64,000 nt of DNA from Paenibacillus sp. JQZ6Y-1 (GTDB taxonomy: Bacteria > Bacillota > Bacilli > Paenibacillales > Paenibacillaceae), in assembly GCF_040719145.1 (NCBI RefSeq), contig NZ_JBFDUZ010000001.1, positions 1,984,001 to 2,048,000 on the forward strand, in the 5' to 3' direction. The notes under the pieces are model-generated. The model saw nothing but the letters and a program-made list of their open reading frames with translations. It made no database searches and had not been told where the DNA came from. Below are positions 53,413 through 62,675 of the stretch, one piece after another. Each line of letters opens with the position of its first letter. The first letter of the stretch is position 1. The position numbers and the translations under genes were made by a program.

Positions 53413-54087
53413 ATGAATATTCTTTTGGCTGAGGATGATATTCGGCTAGGTGAACTGATTGTACACATGCTGCAAAAAAAGGCTGGTCATGCTGTACATT
53501 GGGTAACAACCGGCGAAGATGCGTACGAGCAAGCCGTCTGCGAATCATATGACGTTCTCATATTAGATCGAATGATGCCCGGTGGTGACGGAGCAGATGT
53601 ATGCAAACGACTCCGCCACGAAGGTTATGAGCGCGCGATTCTCATGCTGACCGCGCGTGATGCGCTGCAAGATCGAATCGACGGATTGGATGCAGGAGCA
53701 GACGATTATCTCGTAAAGCCGTTTGAAATCGGTGAGTTGCTGGCACGATTACGCGCACTGTCCCGCCGCAATTATGCGCCTATGCAGGCAGAGGAAATCC
53801 GTATCGGCAATCTATGGCTAAACCGCACCTGTCAGACCATCTCGCTTGGCTCGCGTTCCGTACAGCTGACGCCGCGCGAATTTCAATTATTTGATTTATT
53901 AGCACAAAATCGCGGATTCGTTCTAAAGCGAGACGTGATTCTGGATCGCATCTGGGGGCTTGATGCAGACGTTGAGCCTAAGACGATTGATGCTACGGTC
54001 AAGCTACTACGTCGCAAGCTTGCCGAATTAGACAACAAGGAGCTGATCCAGAGTGCGCGAGGGCTTGGTTACAAAATGGAAAAATAG
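53413..54087 (+). CDS. OmpR-family response regulator
   Basis: The 224-residue regulator has a receiver domain (MNILLAEDDIRLGELI, phospho-acceptor Asp52 in VLILDRMMPGGDG, Thr in LMLTARDAL, Lys in DYLVKPFEIGELL). A C-terminal winged helix follows (VQLTPREFQLFDLLAQNRGFVLKRDVILDRIWGLDAD through TIDATVKLLRRKL). A GGGGAA site lies about 8 bases before the ATG. It overlaps its histidine kinase gene by 35 bases. Direct repeats at 11-bp spacing in its own promoter and in the divergent ApbE operon make both likely targets. Confidence 0.93.
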   Translation: MNILLAEDDIRLGELIVHMLQKKAGHAVHWVTTGEDAYEQAVCESYDVLILDRMMPGGDGADVCKRLRHEGYERAILMLTARDALQDRIDGLDAGADDYLVKPFEIGELLARLRALSRRNYAPMQAEEIRIGNLWLNRTCQTISLGSRSVQLTPREFQLFDLLAQNRGFVLKRDVILDRIWGLDADVEPKTIDATVKLLRRKLAELDNKELIQSARGLGYKMEK

Positions 54088-55495
54088 ACGAGCGGATCAG
54101 CTTACTCACAGATCGTCCGATATTTTCAAACAGACACGTGGTCAGCTGACACGCAAATACAGCCTCGTGCTGATTTCTTTTCTGCTGCTGTTTGTCATGA
54201 TTCTGTACGGCTTGCTGTATGATTTGCTGATTCATGGGCAGCAGGTGTCCCTGCGCGAAACGATAGAGCAAAAAATTCGCACCTTTACTGCATATCGTTC
54301 CGCCGACTCGGATGATAGCTTACAAGAGGATATGGAATACTATCTCGTCAATGATATGTATTTAAATGGCAATCTATTCGTCGGTACAGATGGAAGTACG
54401 TTGATGGGAAGCTCTGACTTTTCTACTACGCTGAATGCTTTAGTACAGCATGCCCAAGCAAACCAAGTTCCCTTACCGACTCAACGCAATCAACATATTC
54501 TACTCACAGGCAAGAAGATTGGATCCACTGAAAAGCAAAATGATCCCGATCTCAACAATCGTGATATACACAAGCACAACGATGATAACGACGAACCTAT
54601 ACAAATGCTGGTAACTGCCGATCCCGTCATAGTCAACGGTCAAATGATTGGCATACTTTATGTAGGACAGGATGTGACCGAGTCATATCGGCAATTTTAC
54701 AGCTTACTGCTTGGTATCGGGATCACGGTGTTCTTGTTCTGTACGTTGGCGGTTTATTTTAGTAGCCGGATGGCAAAACGGGCGATGATTCCAATCGCTG
54801 CTTCCTATGAGCGACAGCGTGCATTTACCGCTGATGCTTCACATGAGCTGCGTACCCCGCTCAGTGTGCTGCTCTCTTCTATCGAGACAATACAGATGGA
54901 AGAAGAAGTGACCAGCAACCCGTTCATCAACCGAGTAGTGCAAAATATGAAGCATGAGGTCCAGCGCATGACCCAACTGTCCAGTAGTCTGCTGATGCTA
55001 GCACGTTCCGATTCGGGTCATATTCAGCTGCATAGGATCAGTCATGATCTGAATATTCAGGCACAGCAGGCATTATCATCGGTTGAGCCGCTCGCCAAAG
55101 CACGAAACATTCAGCTGGATTATCATAACGATGAAGCTGTCGTTTGTCGCTGCGATGCCGAGCGTGTCCATCAGTTGCTGATTATTTTGCTGGATAATGC
55201 GATCAAATATACACCAGAAGGCGGAAAAGTCGCGCTGTCTTTGCAGCGCAGCGGTGAAAAGCACGATAAAGCCATTATATCCGTGCAGGATACTGGCATC
55301 GGTATATCGCAGGAGGATCAAGCACTGATCTTTGACCGATTTTACCGAGTCGATCCGGCGCGCAATCGCCAAACGGAAGGATATGGTCTAGGTCTGTCGA
55401 TTGCCCGTTGGATTGTGGAGGCGCATCATGGAACGATTCAGGTACGCAGTACACCCGGGGAAGGAAGCTGTTTCATTGTGACATTGCCACTATAA
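54053..55495 (+). CDS. Sensor histidine kinase
   Basis: The 480-residue kinase has a transmembrane helix at about residues 36-60, an extracellular sensor region of about 150 residues with a His/Asp/Asn-rich patch (DPDLNNRDIHKHNDDNDEP), and a second helix near 220-245. The transmitter follows: H-box FTADASHELRTPLSVLLSS, N-box LLDNAIKYTPEGG, G1 VQDTGIGI, F-box FDRFYR and G2 GYGLGLSIA. The GTG at 54053 is chosen because AAGGAG lies 10 bases upstream within the regulator gene. The patch might bind a metal ion, which would suit the linked redox operon, but this is a guess. Confidence 0.92.
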   Translation: MREGLVTKWKNRRADQLTHRSSDIFKQTRGQLTRKYSLVLISFLLLFVMILYGLLYDLLIHGQQVSLRETIEQKIRTFTAYRSADSDDSLQEDMEYYLVNDMYLNGNLFVGTDGSTLMGSSDFSTTLNALVQHAQANQVPLPTQRNQHILLTGKKIGSTEKQNDPDLNNRDIHKHNDDNDEPIQMLVTADPVIVNGQMIGILYVGQDVTESYRQFYSLLLGIGITVFLFCTLAVYFSSRMAKRAMIPIAASYERQRAFTADASHELRTPLSVLLSSIETIQMEEEVTSNPFINRVVQNMKHEVQRMTQLSSSLLMLARSDSGHIQLHRISHDLNIQAQQALSSVEPLAKARNIQLDYHNDEAVVCRCDAERVHQLLIILLDNAIKYTPEGGKVALSLQRSGEKHDKAIISVQDTGIGISQEDQALIFDRFYRVDPARNRQTEGYGLGLSIARWIVEAHHGTIQVRSTPGEGSCFIVTLPL

Positions 55496-55638
55496 TCAAA
55501 AATGAGGACAGGGATTGTGGGAACTTTCTGTTAGTCCAATCTACTTAGGGCAGCTCAGGATGAAAAGAAATAGAAATCGAGATAACAATATAGCTATAGA
55601 CGCAGATGTAGATTCAGATGCAGATATAGGATCAACCA

Positions 55639-55666
55639 AAAAGAGTCCCATAGTCGGGACTCTTTT
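55639..55666 (+). terminator. Terminator after the two-component genes
   Basis: AAAAGAGTCCC (55639-55649) pairs with GGGACTCTTTT (55656-55666). Just before it (about 55598-55628) is an imperfect run of GCAGAT/GTAGAT-like hexamers. Confidence 0.85.
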
Positions 55667-55794
55667 GCTGATTTAATAGCAAATACAGAAATACCAATAC
55701 CGCATCCGTCTCTTTTATTCACCAATTTCGGCATGAATCCTCACTATCTTCCATTCGCAGATAGAGATAGGGCTATATTTGCGACTGTCTTCTT

Positions 55795-56643
55795 TTATCC
55801 GTTCAAAATACCAGCTCGCGGCGTTACACCAAATGCCTGTGCCAGATCACTCAACTCGCTTGTCGTGATTTTCTGGCGGATTGGCAGATGGGCAATCAAC
55901 ATATAAATTTGAGCTGCCTTTTCAATCGTTTCAATCAAACCAAACGCTTCATCTATACAGCTACCAGTGCCAAAAATGCCATGCTGTGGCCAGATGACGG
56001 CGCGATGCTCTTTCATTTTGTCAGCAGTGGCACGACCAATCTGACTCGATCCAGGCACCATCCATGGAAGCATGCCGATCCCGTCTGGAAATACGACGAT
56101 ACATTCCGTACACATCTCCCAAAGTGTGCGGGTAAAGGCATTTTCGTCCAGATCATGGACAAAGGTCATCGCCAATGTATGGGTAGCATGGTTGTGAATC
56201 ACGACGCGGTGCTGCGGATCAACCCGCAACCGTTCGATATGACTCATAAAATGCGCGGGCAACTCACTCGTCGGTACGGCTCCATTGTCCAATCCCCACA
56301 AGACCTCCAATTGCGCTCCATCTGCCGATACACGCAGTACACCCAGGTTGCCCGCGGGATTATCCAGTACATTTTTAAAGTATTTACCGGAGCCAGTTAC
56401 GATGAAATAGCGCCCAGCCAGCTCATGTATCGGAAACGCTGGTTGTAATACACGTTTTACCTTGTGAATATCGATATACTGGGCTACCTCCTGCTCATCG
56501 AGAATGCAGCTAACATTGCCCCCATTTCGTTCATCCCAACCCGATTTCCACATGCACTGCGTAATAGTTGCCATCTCATGAACAAACGGAATATCCAATG
56601 GCTGAGGCTGTGCTACGTATTCATTGACCGATAATGTACTCAT
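55795..56643 (-). CDS. rhaD: Rhamnulose-1-phosphate aldolase
   Basis: The 282-residue class II aldolase splits L-rhamnulose 1-phosphate into dihydroxyacetone phosphate and L-lactaldehyde. Signatures are KSGWDERNGGNVSCIL, VTGSGKYFKNV, the zinc histidines in VVIHNHATHTLAM, PDGIGMLPWMVPGS and WPQHGIFGTG. The ATG at 56643 has CAGGAG 8 bases upstream; a GTG three codons earlier is unlikely. It is an orphan here: rhamnose isomerase and kinase genes are not in the window. Use in rhamnogalacturonan-derived sugar breakdown would fit the pectate lyase elsewhere in the window. Confidence 0.92.
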   Translation of the reverse strand: MSTLSVNEYVAQPQPLDIPFVHEMATITQCMWKSGWDERNGGNVSCILDEQEVAQYIDIHKVKRVLQPAFPIHELAGRYFIVTGSGKYFKNVLDNPAGNLGVLRVSADGAQLEVLWGLDNGAVPTSELPAHFMSHIERLRVDPQHRVVIHNHATHTLAMTFVHDLDENAFTRTLWEMCTECIVVFPDGIGMLPWMVPGSSQIGRATADKMKEHRAVIWPQHGIFGTGSCIDEAFGLIETIEKAAQIYMLIAHLPIRQKITTSELSDLAQAFGVTPRAGILNG

Positions 56644-57181
56644 GATTATCACTCCTGAATGTAATTTTTTTCACAATAAGTGGCTAGTCGGTATAAGGGG
56701 CTTGGGAAAAATGGGATATAGATAGAGTTGATTAGATAAATTGAAGATATAAAATCAAATGAAGTAACCGTATAAAGCTGCTCTTGCTCGGCAAGATTGT
56801 ATGCCGCTTTTGTATATGTCCAGCATACGCTTTTCATTTCACACAGTCAATATAAAACAAACTTATTCAAACATAAATAAAAATAATTTTTCTGTTTACG
56901 TCTGTTTTAATACAAATAAGCTTCATTTGCGTTTATCTTCTATAGATCTATCCTCAATAAATCTTTTGATTAACGCTTTAGCCCGATCATTCCAACCGGA
57001 TATCATATTACGGAAATTTGCGTAAACAAGTACTTTTGTAAGCGTTTTTATATTACACTGAACTGGAATAAATTCCTTATATCTCCATGATTAAAGTGAT
57101 TTATTCATCTTTATCGTATGTGTGTTTGCTGGATCACAATCTGCTTCGCCACCCTCATGTTGAAAAGGAGTGTATTTACGA
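56644..57181. other. AT-rich intergenic region with cre-like site
   Basis: This divergent region separates rhaD from the glucanase gene. It contains the cre-like site at 57037-57050; no gene is supported. Confidence 0.6.
57037..57050 (+). promoter_or_regulatory. cre-like site upstream of the GH16 gene
   Basis: TGTAAGCGTTTTTA fits the CcpA consensus TGWAANCGNTNWCA with one mismatch, about 130 bases before the start codon. Glucose repression of the glucanase is likely; the promoter itself was not placed. Confidence 0.45.
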
Positions 57182-58417
57182 ATGAATGGCAAAAAGACAG
57201 GCTTGGCTCTACTCTCATTTATCTGCTCGGCAGCACTAATTGTTCCATGGAGTGCAAGTTCCTCTACGGCATCTGCCTCCTCCTCCAGTCCGTGGGTGCA
57301 AATCTGGGCAGACGATTTTAACGGAGCCAACGGCACTGGGGTCGATACTTCCAAATGGAATCAGGAAATCGGCAACAATAACGGCTGGGGCAACAATGAG
57401 TTGCAGTATTACACGAACAGCACCAAAAATGCGTATATGGAAAATGGGAGTCTGGTTCTTCAGGCAAACAAGGAAAATATGCAAGGCTCTGCCTACACAT
57501 CTGCCCGCCTGACCACTGCTAACAAATTCAATGTCAAATACGGCAAAATCGAGATTCGAGCCAAGGTTCCATACGGAAAAGGTATCTGGCCTGCCGCATG
57601 GATGTTAGGCAGCGATATTGGCAGCAATCCATGGCCGGGCAGCGGCGAGATCGACATCATGGAATATGTAGGTCCCGTCGCACCGAATACCGTCTATGGT
57701 ACGATTCATGGACCGGGTTATTCTGGCTCCAACGGCTTGTCCGCTGGCTATACTATCGGCGAACGATTCAGTAATGCCTTCCATACATATACTGTGGAAT
57801 GGGAACCCGCAGCCATTCGCTGGTATGTTGATGGTAATCTGTATCATACCCGTACACCTGTAGATGCAGGCGACAATACATGGGCTTTTGACAAGCCATT
57901 CTTCCTGCTGCTGAATCTAGCAGTCGGTGGTAACTGGCCGGGCAACCCAGATGCTAGCACCACCTTCCCACAAAAATATCAGATCGATTACGTGCATGTG
58001 TTCCAGCGTCAAAATGGCTACAATATTGTAGCACTGAAAGCAGGCGCGAATAATAAATATGTCTCCGCTGAAAATTATGGCAACGGTGCGTTGATTGCTC
58101 GCTCGGATACGGTGAGCACATGGGAACGCTTTGAGCAGATTGATCTAGGCAACAACCGCATCGCTCTGCGCTCGCTAATCAACGGCAAATATGTGACTGC
58201 CGACAATACAGGGACCAGCCCGCTAATTGCCAACAAAACGGCAATCGGTACTTGGGAGACATTTGAACTGGGTACGACCGCAGATGGCAAGCGCACGCTG
58301 AAGTCGCTGGCGAATAATCTGTATGTCACTGCCGAGAACGGCGGCAGTGGATCATTGATCGCCAGCCGTAGCAGTGTGGATGGGGCTTGGGAAACATTTG
58401 AGTTGGTGAAACAATAA
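57182..58417 (+). CDS. Secreted GH16 beta-glucanase with fascin-like C-terminal domain
   Basis: The 411-residue enzyme has a Sec signal peptide (MNGKKTGLALLSFICSAALIV, cleaved near ASA-SS about residue 32). A GH16 domain follows to about residue 275, with the catalytic motif GEIDIMEYVG (Glu156 nucleophile, Asp158, Glu161 acid/base). The extra Met in EIDIME points to laminarinase/lichenase-like endo-beta-1,3(4)-glucanases. Residues 280-411 form three beta-trefoil repeats like fascin (ALKAGANNKYVSAENYGNGALIARS, ALRSLINGKYVTADNTGTSPLIANK, TLKSLANNLYVTAENGGSGSLIASR), each ending in WE(R/T)FE, probably carbohydrate-binding. AAAGGAG lies 12 bases before the ATG. Confidence 0.93.
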   Translation: MNGKKTGLALLSFICSAALIVPWSASSSTASASSSSPWVQIWADDFNGANGTGVDTSKWNQEIGNNNGWGNNELQYYTNSTKNAYMENGSLVLQANKENMQGSAYTSARLTTANKFNVKYGKIEIRAKVPYGKGIWPAAWMLGSDIGSNPWPGSGEIDIMEYVGPVAPNTVYGTIHGPGYSGSNGLSAGYTIGERFSNAFHTYTVEWEPAAIRWYVDGNLYHTRTPVDAGDNTWAFDKPFFLLLNLAVGGNWPGNPDASTTFPQKYQIDYVHVFQRQNGYNIVALKAGANNKYVSAENYGNGALIARSDTVSTWERFEQIDLGNNRIALRSLINGKYVTADNTGTSPLIANKTAIGTWETFELGTTADGKRTLKSLANNLYVTAENGGSGSLIASRSSVDGAWETFELVKQ

Positions 58418-58437
58418 ATCAAAGCGATGAACACATC

Positions 58438-58474
58438 AAAAAAACAGGAGAGCCTTAGGCTTTCCTGTTTTTTT
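58438..58474. terminator. Bidirectional terminator overlapping a convergent gene
   Basis: A 17-bp stem runs from 58438-58454 to 58458-58474 around a TTA loop, with one wobble pair. The stop of the convergent small membrane gene falls inside it. Confidence 0.88.
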
Positions 58475-58676
58475 GGTAATCCAGCACTTCGTCCCATATT
58501 ATATACAGCAATCCGACAATGAATAGCACAATTCCCAACGTGGTCAAATGTTGAATCGAGCTATCGTAAAAAACATATAATTTACCAGCTCCCGCTAATG
58601 CACCACAAATGAAATACGTAGCATATAGCAATACACCACTCAAACACAATATTGCACCAGCTATTTTTCTATACAT
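58455..58676 (-). CDS. Small two-helix membrane protein, unknown function
   Basis: The 73-residue protein has two hydrophobic helices (AGAILCLSGVLLYATYFICGALAGAG and LTTLGIVLFIVGLLYIIWDEVLDY) joined by a short loop, and a basic C-terminus. I do not recognise the family. The ATG at 58676 is preferred as a typical membrane-protein start with an AAGGG about 12 bases upstream; an ATG at 58703 would add nine residues and has no ribosome site. Its last codons lie within the terminator shared with the glucanase gene. Confidence 0.6.
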   Translation of the reverse strand: MYRKIAGAILCLSGVLLYATYFICGALAGAGKLYVFYDSSIQHLTTLGIVLFIVGLLYIIWDEVLDYQKNRKA

Positions 58677-59025
58677 CCTATGTACCAGCCCTTCTCTGTT
58701 CATTCTATTATTTCTATGCTTTGTGTTCTAGCTATGTATATCGGATGAAGAGCGTATGCCCATTTCAGCTTTCAGCAAATCCCCCTCATCGTTCATTAGT
58801 TTATCCAAAAGGAATGTCAATGTCCAATGAAGGGGCGCTTATCGTTACTATCTATAATCTTATTGCATAGATGATTACCAGTCACTCGTAACAGGTATCA
58901 TTAGCCTTTAGTTCTTATTTCTCCATGACTTCTCGATTGATACTTACTCTCGATGGATGCTTACTTTTGACTTGATTCTTTATTGCTTCCTGCTTGCTTG
59001 ATCCTGCATTGCTTGCACGTTACTT
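58677..59025. other. Intergenic stretch
   Basis: It shows TTGCTT/TGCTTG-rich low-complexity sequence near 58965-59015 and no supported gene or clear terminator for the MFS operon. Confidence 0.45.
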
Positions 59026-60399
59026 CTAACGCTCCGTTATGTCTACCTTTTGTTCATTCTCCCGATCACTCTCTCCTCGCCGCAATAACGAGAATCCACC
59101 AGCAAAGACCACACCGATCCAAACGGCAAACACAAGGAATATTACGCTAAACACACTCCCCTGCGGCATTCTTAACACAGCGTTTGGCGCCCAGCCGCTA
59201 TATCCATGATCCAGCAGCAAGCCAAGCACCGTTGTACCGACCGCTCCGCAAATAAAGCTCAGCATCATATACATTCCCATACCAACGCCCACCTGCGAAC
59301 CAATCAGTGTACGTGATACCGTATTCGCAATCCCTACCTGTGCAAAGGTCAACCCAGTATTGCCCAGCACAAGTAGCAGCATAATCACCACATACGAACT
59401 TCCAGTGAACAGAGATAATAGTCCATACGTCACCAGCTGTAACGTAAATGCAATCCCCAGCAAAAAGGCATTGCCCCGACGATCCGCAAGCCGACCACCA
59501 ATAATGCCAAAGATCGCCGCCACTAACGCACCGGGGAACATGACCAAACCAATCTGAAAGGAACTCATCCCGTTCACACTGCTAAGTAGCTGTGGAATCA
59601 GATACGGCACACACAGATTGAATACTAGCATGAGACAGGCAATCACCAACGTGATCGTATAATTCCGATTCGCAAACATAGCGAGATCAATGAAAGGCGC
59701 TTCTCCTCGTTTCCGTCTACTATGCCAGACGAAGATAATCCCTAGCATAATGGTCAGCAAGCCGAGTAGTATACTTGTATTCGTAATTGCCAACAATAAG
59801 AGCGTAACGCTTAATGCGAGCAGCACTCCGCCTACTGCATCCATCTGTGTCGCTTCGGTCTGATCGCGATTCAAGTATTTACGAAAACATGGGATTGTTA
59901 CCAACGAGAGCAAGCTGATCGCAAATAAATACCGCCAATCGGCAAAGCTCGTCACTAGACCACCAACAATTGGACCTAATGCTGTACCAAGCGCCATGCC
60001 GGATGACGTAATGCCTAGTGCTCGTCCACGCTGCTCTGCTTGGACATATCGAATTGGAATCACCATAGAGGAAGCGGGGATCACTGAAGCCCCTGCTGAT
60101 TGCAGCACCCGCCCAGCAACGACCATGGCATAATTTTGCGCTAGAAATCCTAATAGTGATCCTATGGCAAACACAAGCAGACCGAAGGTCAGTAGATTTT
60201 TTAACTTATAGCGGTCAGCCAGCTTGCCGTAGGTGACGGAACCAATCGCATAGATGATAATATAGCCAGTCACGACCCAGCTCACCTGCGAGCTAGTCAG
60301 TTGAAATTCTGTTCGCAGTGCTGGTAACGCCACATTAAACATGGTGGAGTTCATAACCGATAGAATCATAGCAAATGCGAGAATGTAGATGATTTTCAT
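59026..60399 (-). CDS. MFS multidrug-type exporter (DHA2/EmrB-QacA group)
   Basis: The 457-residue transporter has about fourteen helices and the DHA2 hallmarks: ILSVMNSTMFNVALPALRTEF in helix 1, WVVTGYIIIYAIGSVTYGKLADRYKLKNLL, GRVLQSAGASVIPASSMVI, and GRALGITSSGMALGTALGPIVGGLV (antiporter motif C). It starts 12 bases after the quercetin dioxygenase gene with AAAGGA 9 bases before its ATG, so they form an operon. Export of flavonoids or their breakdown products is the most natural guess. Confidence 0.9.
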   Translation of the reverse strand: MKIIYILAFAMILSVMNSTMFNVALPALRTEFQLTSSQVSWVVTGYIIIYAIGSVTYGKLADRYKLKNLLTFGLLVFAIGSLLGFLAQNYAMVVAGRVLQSAGASVIPASSMVIPIRYVQAEQRGRALGITSSGMALGTALGPIVGGLVTSFADWRYLFAISLLSLVTIPCFRKYLNRDQTEATQMDAVGGVLLALSVTLLLLAITNTSILLGLLTIMLGIIFVWHSRRKRGEAPFIDLAMFANRNYTITLVIACLMLVFNLCVPYLIPQLLSSVNGMSSFQIGLVMFPGALVAAIFGIIGGRLADRRGNAFLLGIAFTLQLVTYGLLSLFTGSSYVVIMLLLVLGNTGLTFAQVGIANTVSRTLIGSQVGVGMGMYMMLSFICGAVGTTVLGLLLDHGYSGWAPNAVLRMPQGSVFSVIFLVFAVWIGVVFAGGFSLLRRGESDRENEQKVDITER

Positions 60400-60411
60400 G
60401 AAATTATTCCT

Positions 60412-61467
60412 TTAGTTGGATTGATGAGAATTAGGTGGTGCAACGACTTTTAGATCAAGCGTATCCATATTCGCCATCACCCGATCCATACGCACTGGTC
60501 CAGCTTCATTCGGAAACATATGATACTCATACTCATCGCCCAGTAGACGGAAAAATGGTTCAAACAAGCCGCTAACTAGCAACCCGACCACTTGTGTAAA
60601 ATGATCGTTTAATCGGTAGGAATGTACCGTTCCGGCAGGTACATGCAAAAAGTCGCCGGGAAACAGTTGTACCTCTTGATCATTTGCCCACATCGTCATA
60701 TTGCCACGAGTACAGAAGAAGGTCTCGGTGTGATGCTCGTGGTAATGGGAGACAATCTCATCGCCTTTCGGTCCATCGCTGGCAACGACGATGTATTCGC
60801 CGCCAGTCGTTTGCTGCGTAGCCAGCAGACGGTGTAGCTGATCGCCAGTCAAGAGCCGAATCCCTTCCCCGCTCTCCAGTACATAACTGGTCACTTCACG
60901 AGGCACATGATCATGATCCACCAGTGAATAGGCGGGAAACTCGCGATGGATGGCAATGGAATCATCGACTCTGTGGAATACGATGTCTGCTTGCTCCTCT
61001 GCCTGACGAAGCTGCTGCTCATCATACGCATGCTGACTGACTGGGGGATATTCAATATGTGGATATGGCTCACCAATGATCGGATAAATCACTGTAGAAT
61101 CTCCGCTAACAGAATAGGAAATAAAGCGATTCCGATGTCCGATCATCCGGTACGCATGCTCGGTACCCGGTGCAATATGCGCATAATCACCGGGCAGGAG
61201 CAAATGACTTTGCCCATCCAGCAATAGCTGTACTTTTCCTTCCAATACATACATGGATTCAAAGGTGTGCTGGTGTCTGTGCAGCGGGAAACTCTCTCCT
61301 TTTGCGCCGCCGATGATTGCAGCTGCAAATGTGCCACCTGTACTTTGTTCATTGGCAATAATCGTTGCCACCTGATTGCCGAACAAATAGCGTTCACCTT
61401 CGCCACGTCGCAGTAGATACGGTATGCTCTCCTTAGGTAAATGAGTGATAAGAGTAGATGTTGTCAT
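60412..61467 (-). CDS. qdoI: Quercetin 2,3-dioxygenase (bicupin)
   Basis: The 351-residue bicupin matches B. subtilis QdoI throughout: LPKESIPYLLRRGEGERYLFGNQVATI, first cupin HRHQHTFESMYVLEG with HIAPGTEHAYRM, second cupin YVLESGEGIRLLTGDQLHRLLA and HYHEHHTETFFCTRGNMTMWAND with HVPAGTVHSYRL. Each cupin keeps the His-x-His, Glu and distal His metal ligands. The enzyme opens the flavonol ring with O2 and releases CO. The ATG at 61467 has AAGGAGG 6 bases upstream; an ATG one codon earlier is too close. It is followed by an exporter gene and faces an AraC regulator. Confidence 0.93.
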   Translation of the reverse strand: MTTSTLITHLPKESIPYLLRRGEGERYLFGNQVATIIANEQSTGGTFAAAIIGGAKGESFPLHRHQHTFESMYVLEGKVQLLLDGQSHLLLPGDYAHIAPGTEHAYRMIGHRNRFISYSVSGDSTVIYPIIGEPYPHIEYPPVSQHAYDEQQLRQAEEQADIVFHRVDDSIAIHREFPAYSLVDHDHVPREVTSYVLESGEGIRLLTGDQLHRLLATQQTTGGEYIVVASDGPKGDEIVSHYHEHHTETFFCTRGNMTMWANDQEVQLFPGDFLHVPAGTVHSYRLNDHFTQVVGLLVSGLFEPFFRLLGDEYEYHMFPNEAGPVRMDRVMANMDTLDLKVVAPPNSHQSN

Positions 61468-61636
61468 CATATGCCTCCTTGAAAAAGTAATATGCCACGC
61501 TAATGAATCAACGATGCCCGATCGATTACTTTCTCATTGTAGCCAACTACACAAATTTGAAATATAGTTAAAGGCGACGTATCTATGGGCAATTACGACA
61601 TGAATACATAACAAGCATACGTAGGAGAGATCTATC

Positions 61637-62524
61637 ATGAATCGACATAGAGTACCGTATACACGACATCCATTTGAGCCTAATCATCCACTGTCTTTTA
61701 TTAAAATTGATGTGGATCATTCGTATCAGCAGCATGCACATCATTTTTATGAAGTGATGTATATTTCCGAGGGGCAAGGGATTTTGTTTATTGAGCGGCA
61801 ATCATTGCAGGTATCGGAAGGAGATTTATTTTTCATTCCACCGGGCATACCGCATATGCTGCAAAAGCAAGATCAGGATGTGAATGTACGCCCGCTGCAA
61901 ATGCTGAACTGCCTGTTGCTACCGGAGGTGTTGGAGCCGCAATGTCAGGAGGATCAACCGTCGTGGGATACGGAATTTGAGCAGATGGCAGCCTTTTTCC
62001 GACAACGTAATTCTTGGCTCGGTTATCGGGAACAACAGCACGAATTTGCCCGCATTATGTATAGTATGCAGGCGAATCAGCAGAATATGCCGCTTGGCTA
62101 TCGGCATAAGCAGTATATTTTGCTGCTTGATCTGCTGCATACTTTATATATTCAGCATCAATTCAGCTACCCTACAGCACAGACAAAGGTGGATCATCCA
62201 GCTGAGTTTGCGATCAGCTATATTGAGACCCATTATCGCGATCCACTGCGACTGGATGCACTGTGCAGCTGGATCGGTGTCAGTCCACGCCATTTGCAGC
62301 GACTGATCAAACAAGCAACCGGGCAGACATTTGTCCAAGTATTGCAACATGTACGGATGCTGCATAGCTGTGAGCTACTGCTCGAAACGGATTGGAGTGT
62401 GCAGACCGTCGCTGCGGAGGTAGGCATTCAGGATATGAAGTATTTTTATCGAATATTCAAGCAGCATTGCGGGATGACGCCTTCGCGGTTTCGGACAAAG
62501 CATAGTTCTAGAGAAACCATCTAG
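61637..62524 (+). CDS. AraC-family regulator with cupin sensor
   Basis: The 295-residue regulator has an N-terminal cupin-like ligand domain (HAHHFYEVMYISEGQGILFIERQSLQVSEGDLFFIPPGIPHML). A C-terminal pair of helix-turn-helices follows (LDALCSWIGVSPRHLQRLIKQATGQTFVQVLQHVRMLHSCELLLETDWSVQTVAAEVG and YFYRIFKQHCGMTPSRFR). TAGGAGA lies 9 bases before the ATG. It is divergent from the quercetin dioxygenase-MFS operon with 169 bases between the starts, so it is the probable flavonoid-responsive activator. In B. subtilis the same enzyme is controlled by TetR-type repressors instead. Confidence 0.92.
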   Translation: MNRHRVPYTRHPFEPNHPLSFIKIDVDHSYQQHAHHFYEVMYISEGQGILFIERQSLQVSEGDLFFIPPGIPHMLQKQDQDVNVRPLQMLNCLLLPEVLEPQCQEDQPSWDTEFEQMAAFFRQRNSWLGYREQQHEFARIMYSMQANQQNMPLGYRHKQYILLLDLLHTLYIQHQFSYPTAQTKVDHPAEFAISYIETHYRDPLRLDALCSWIGVSPRHLQRLIKQATGQTFVQVLQHVRMLHSCELLLETDWSVQTVAAEVGIQDMKYFYRIFKQHCGMTPSRFRTKHSSRETI

Positions 62525-62590
62525 CCATATACGTAGAGTTCTCCTTTGTCCAAGGAAACTCCATCACATAATTAGCAGTACAGCAAAAAA

Positions 62591-62611
62591 CCGGAGGTGG
62601 ATTCCCTCCGG
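62591..62611 (+). terminator. Terminator between the araC and SDR genes
   Basis: CCGGAGG (62591-62597) pairs with CCTCCGG (62605-62611), with AAAAAA before and CTCTTTT after, so it can act in both directions. Confidence 0.8.
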
Positions 62612-62675
62612 CTCTTTTGTATAATTTCATCTCGATGAATATAGATTCATGTATAGCAGGCATACGATGCTTAAT

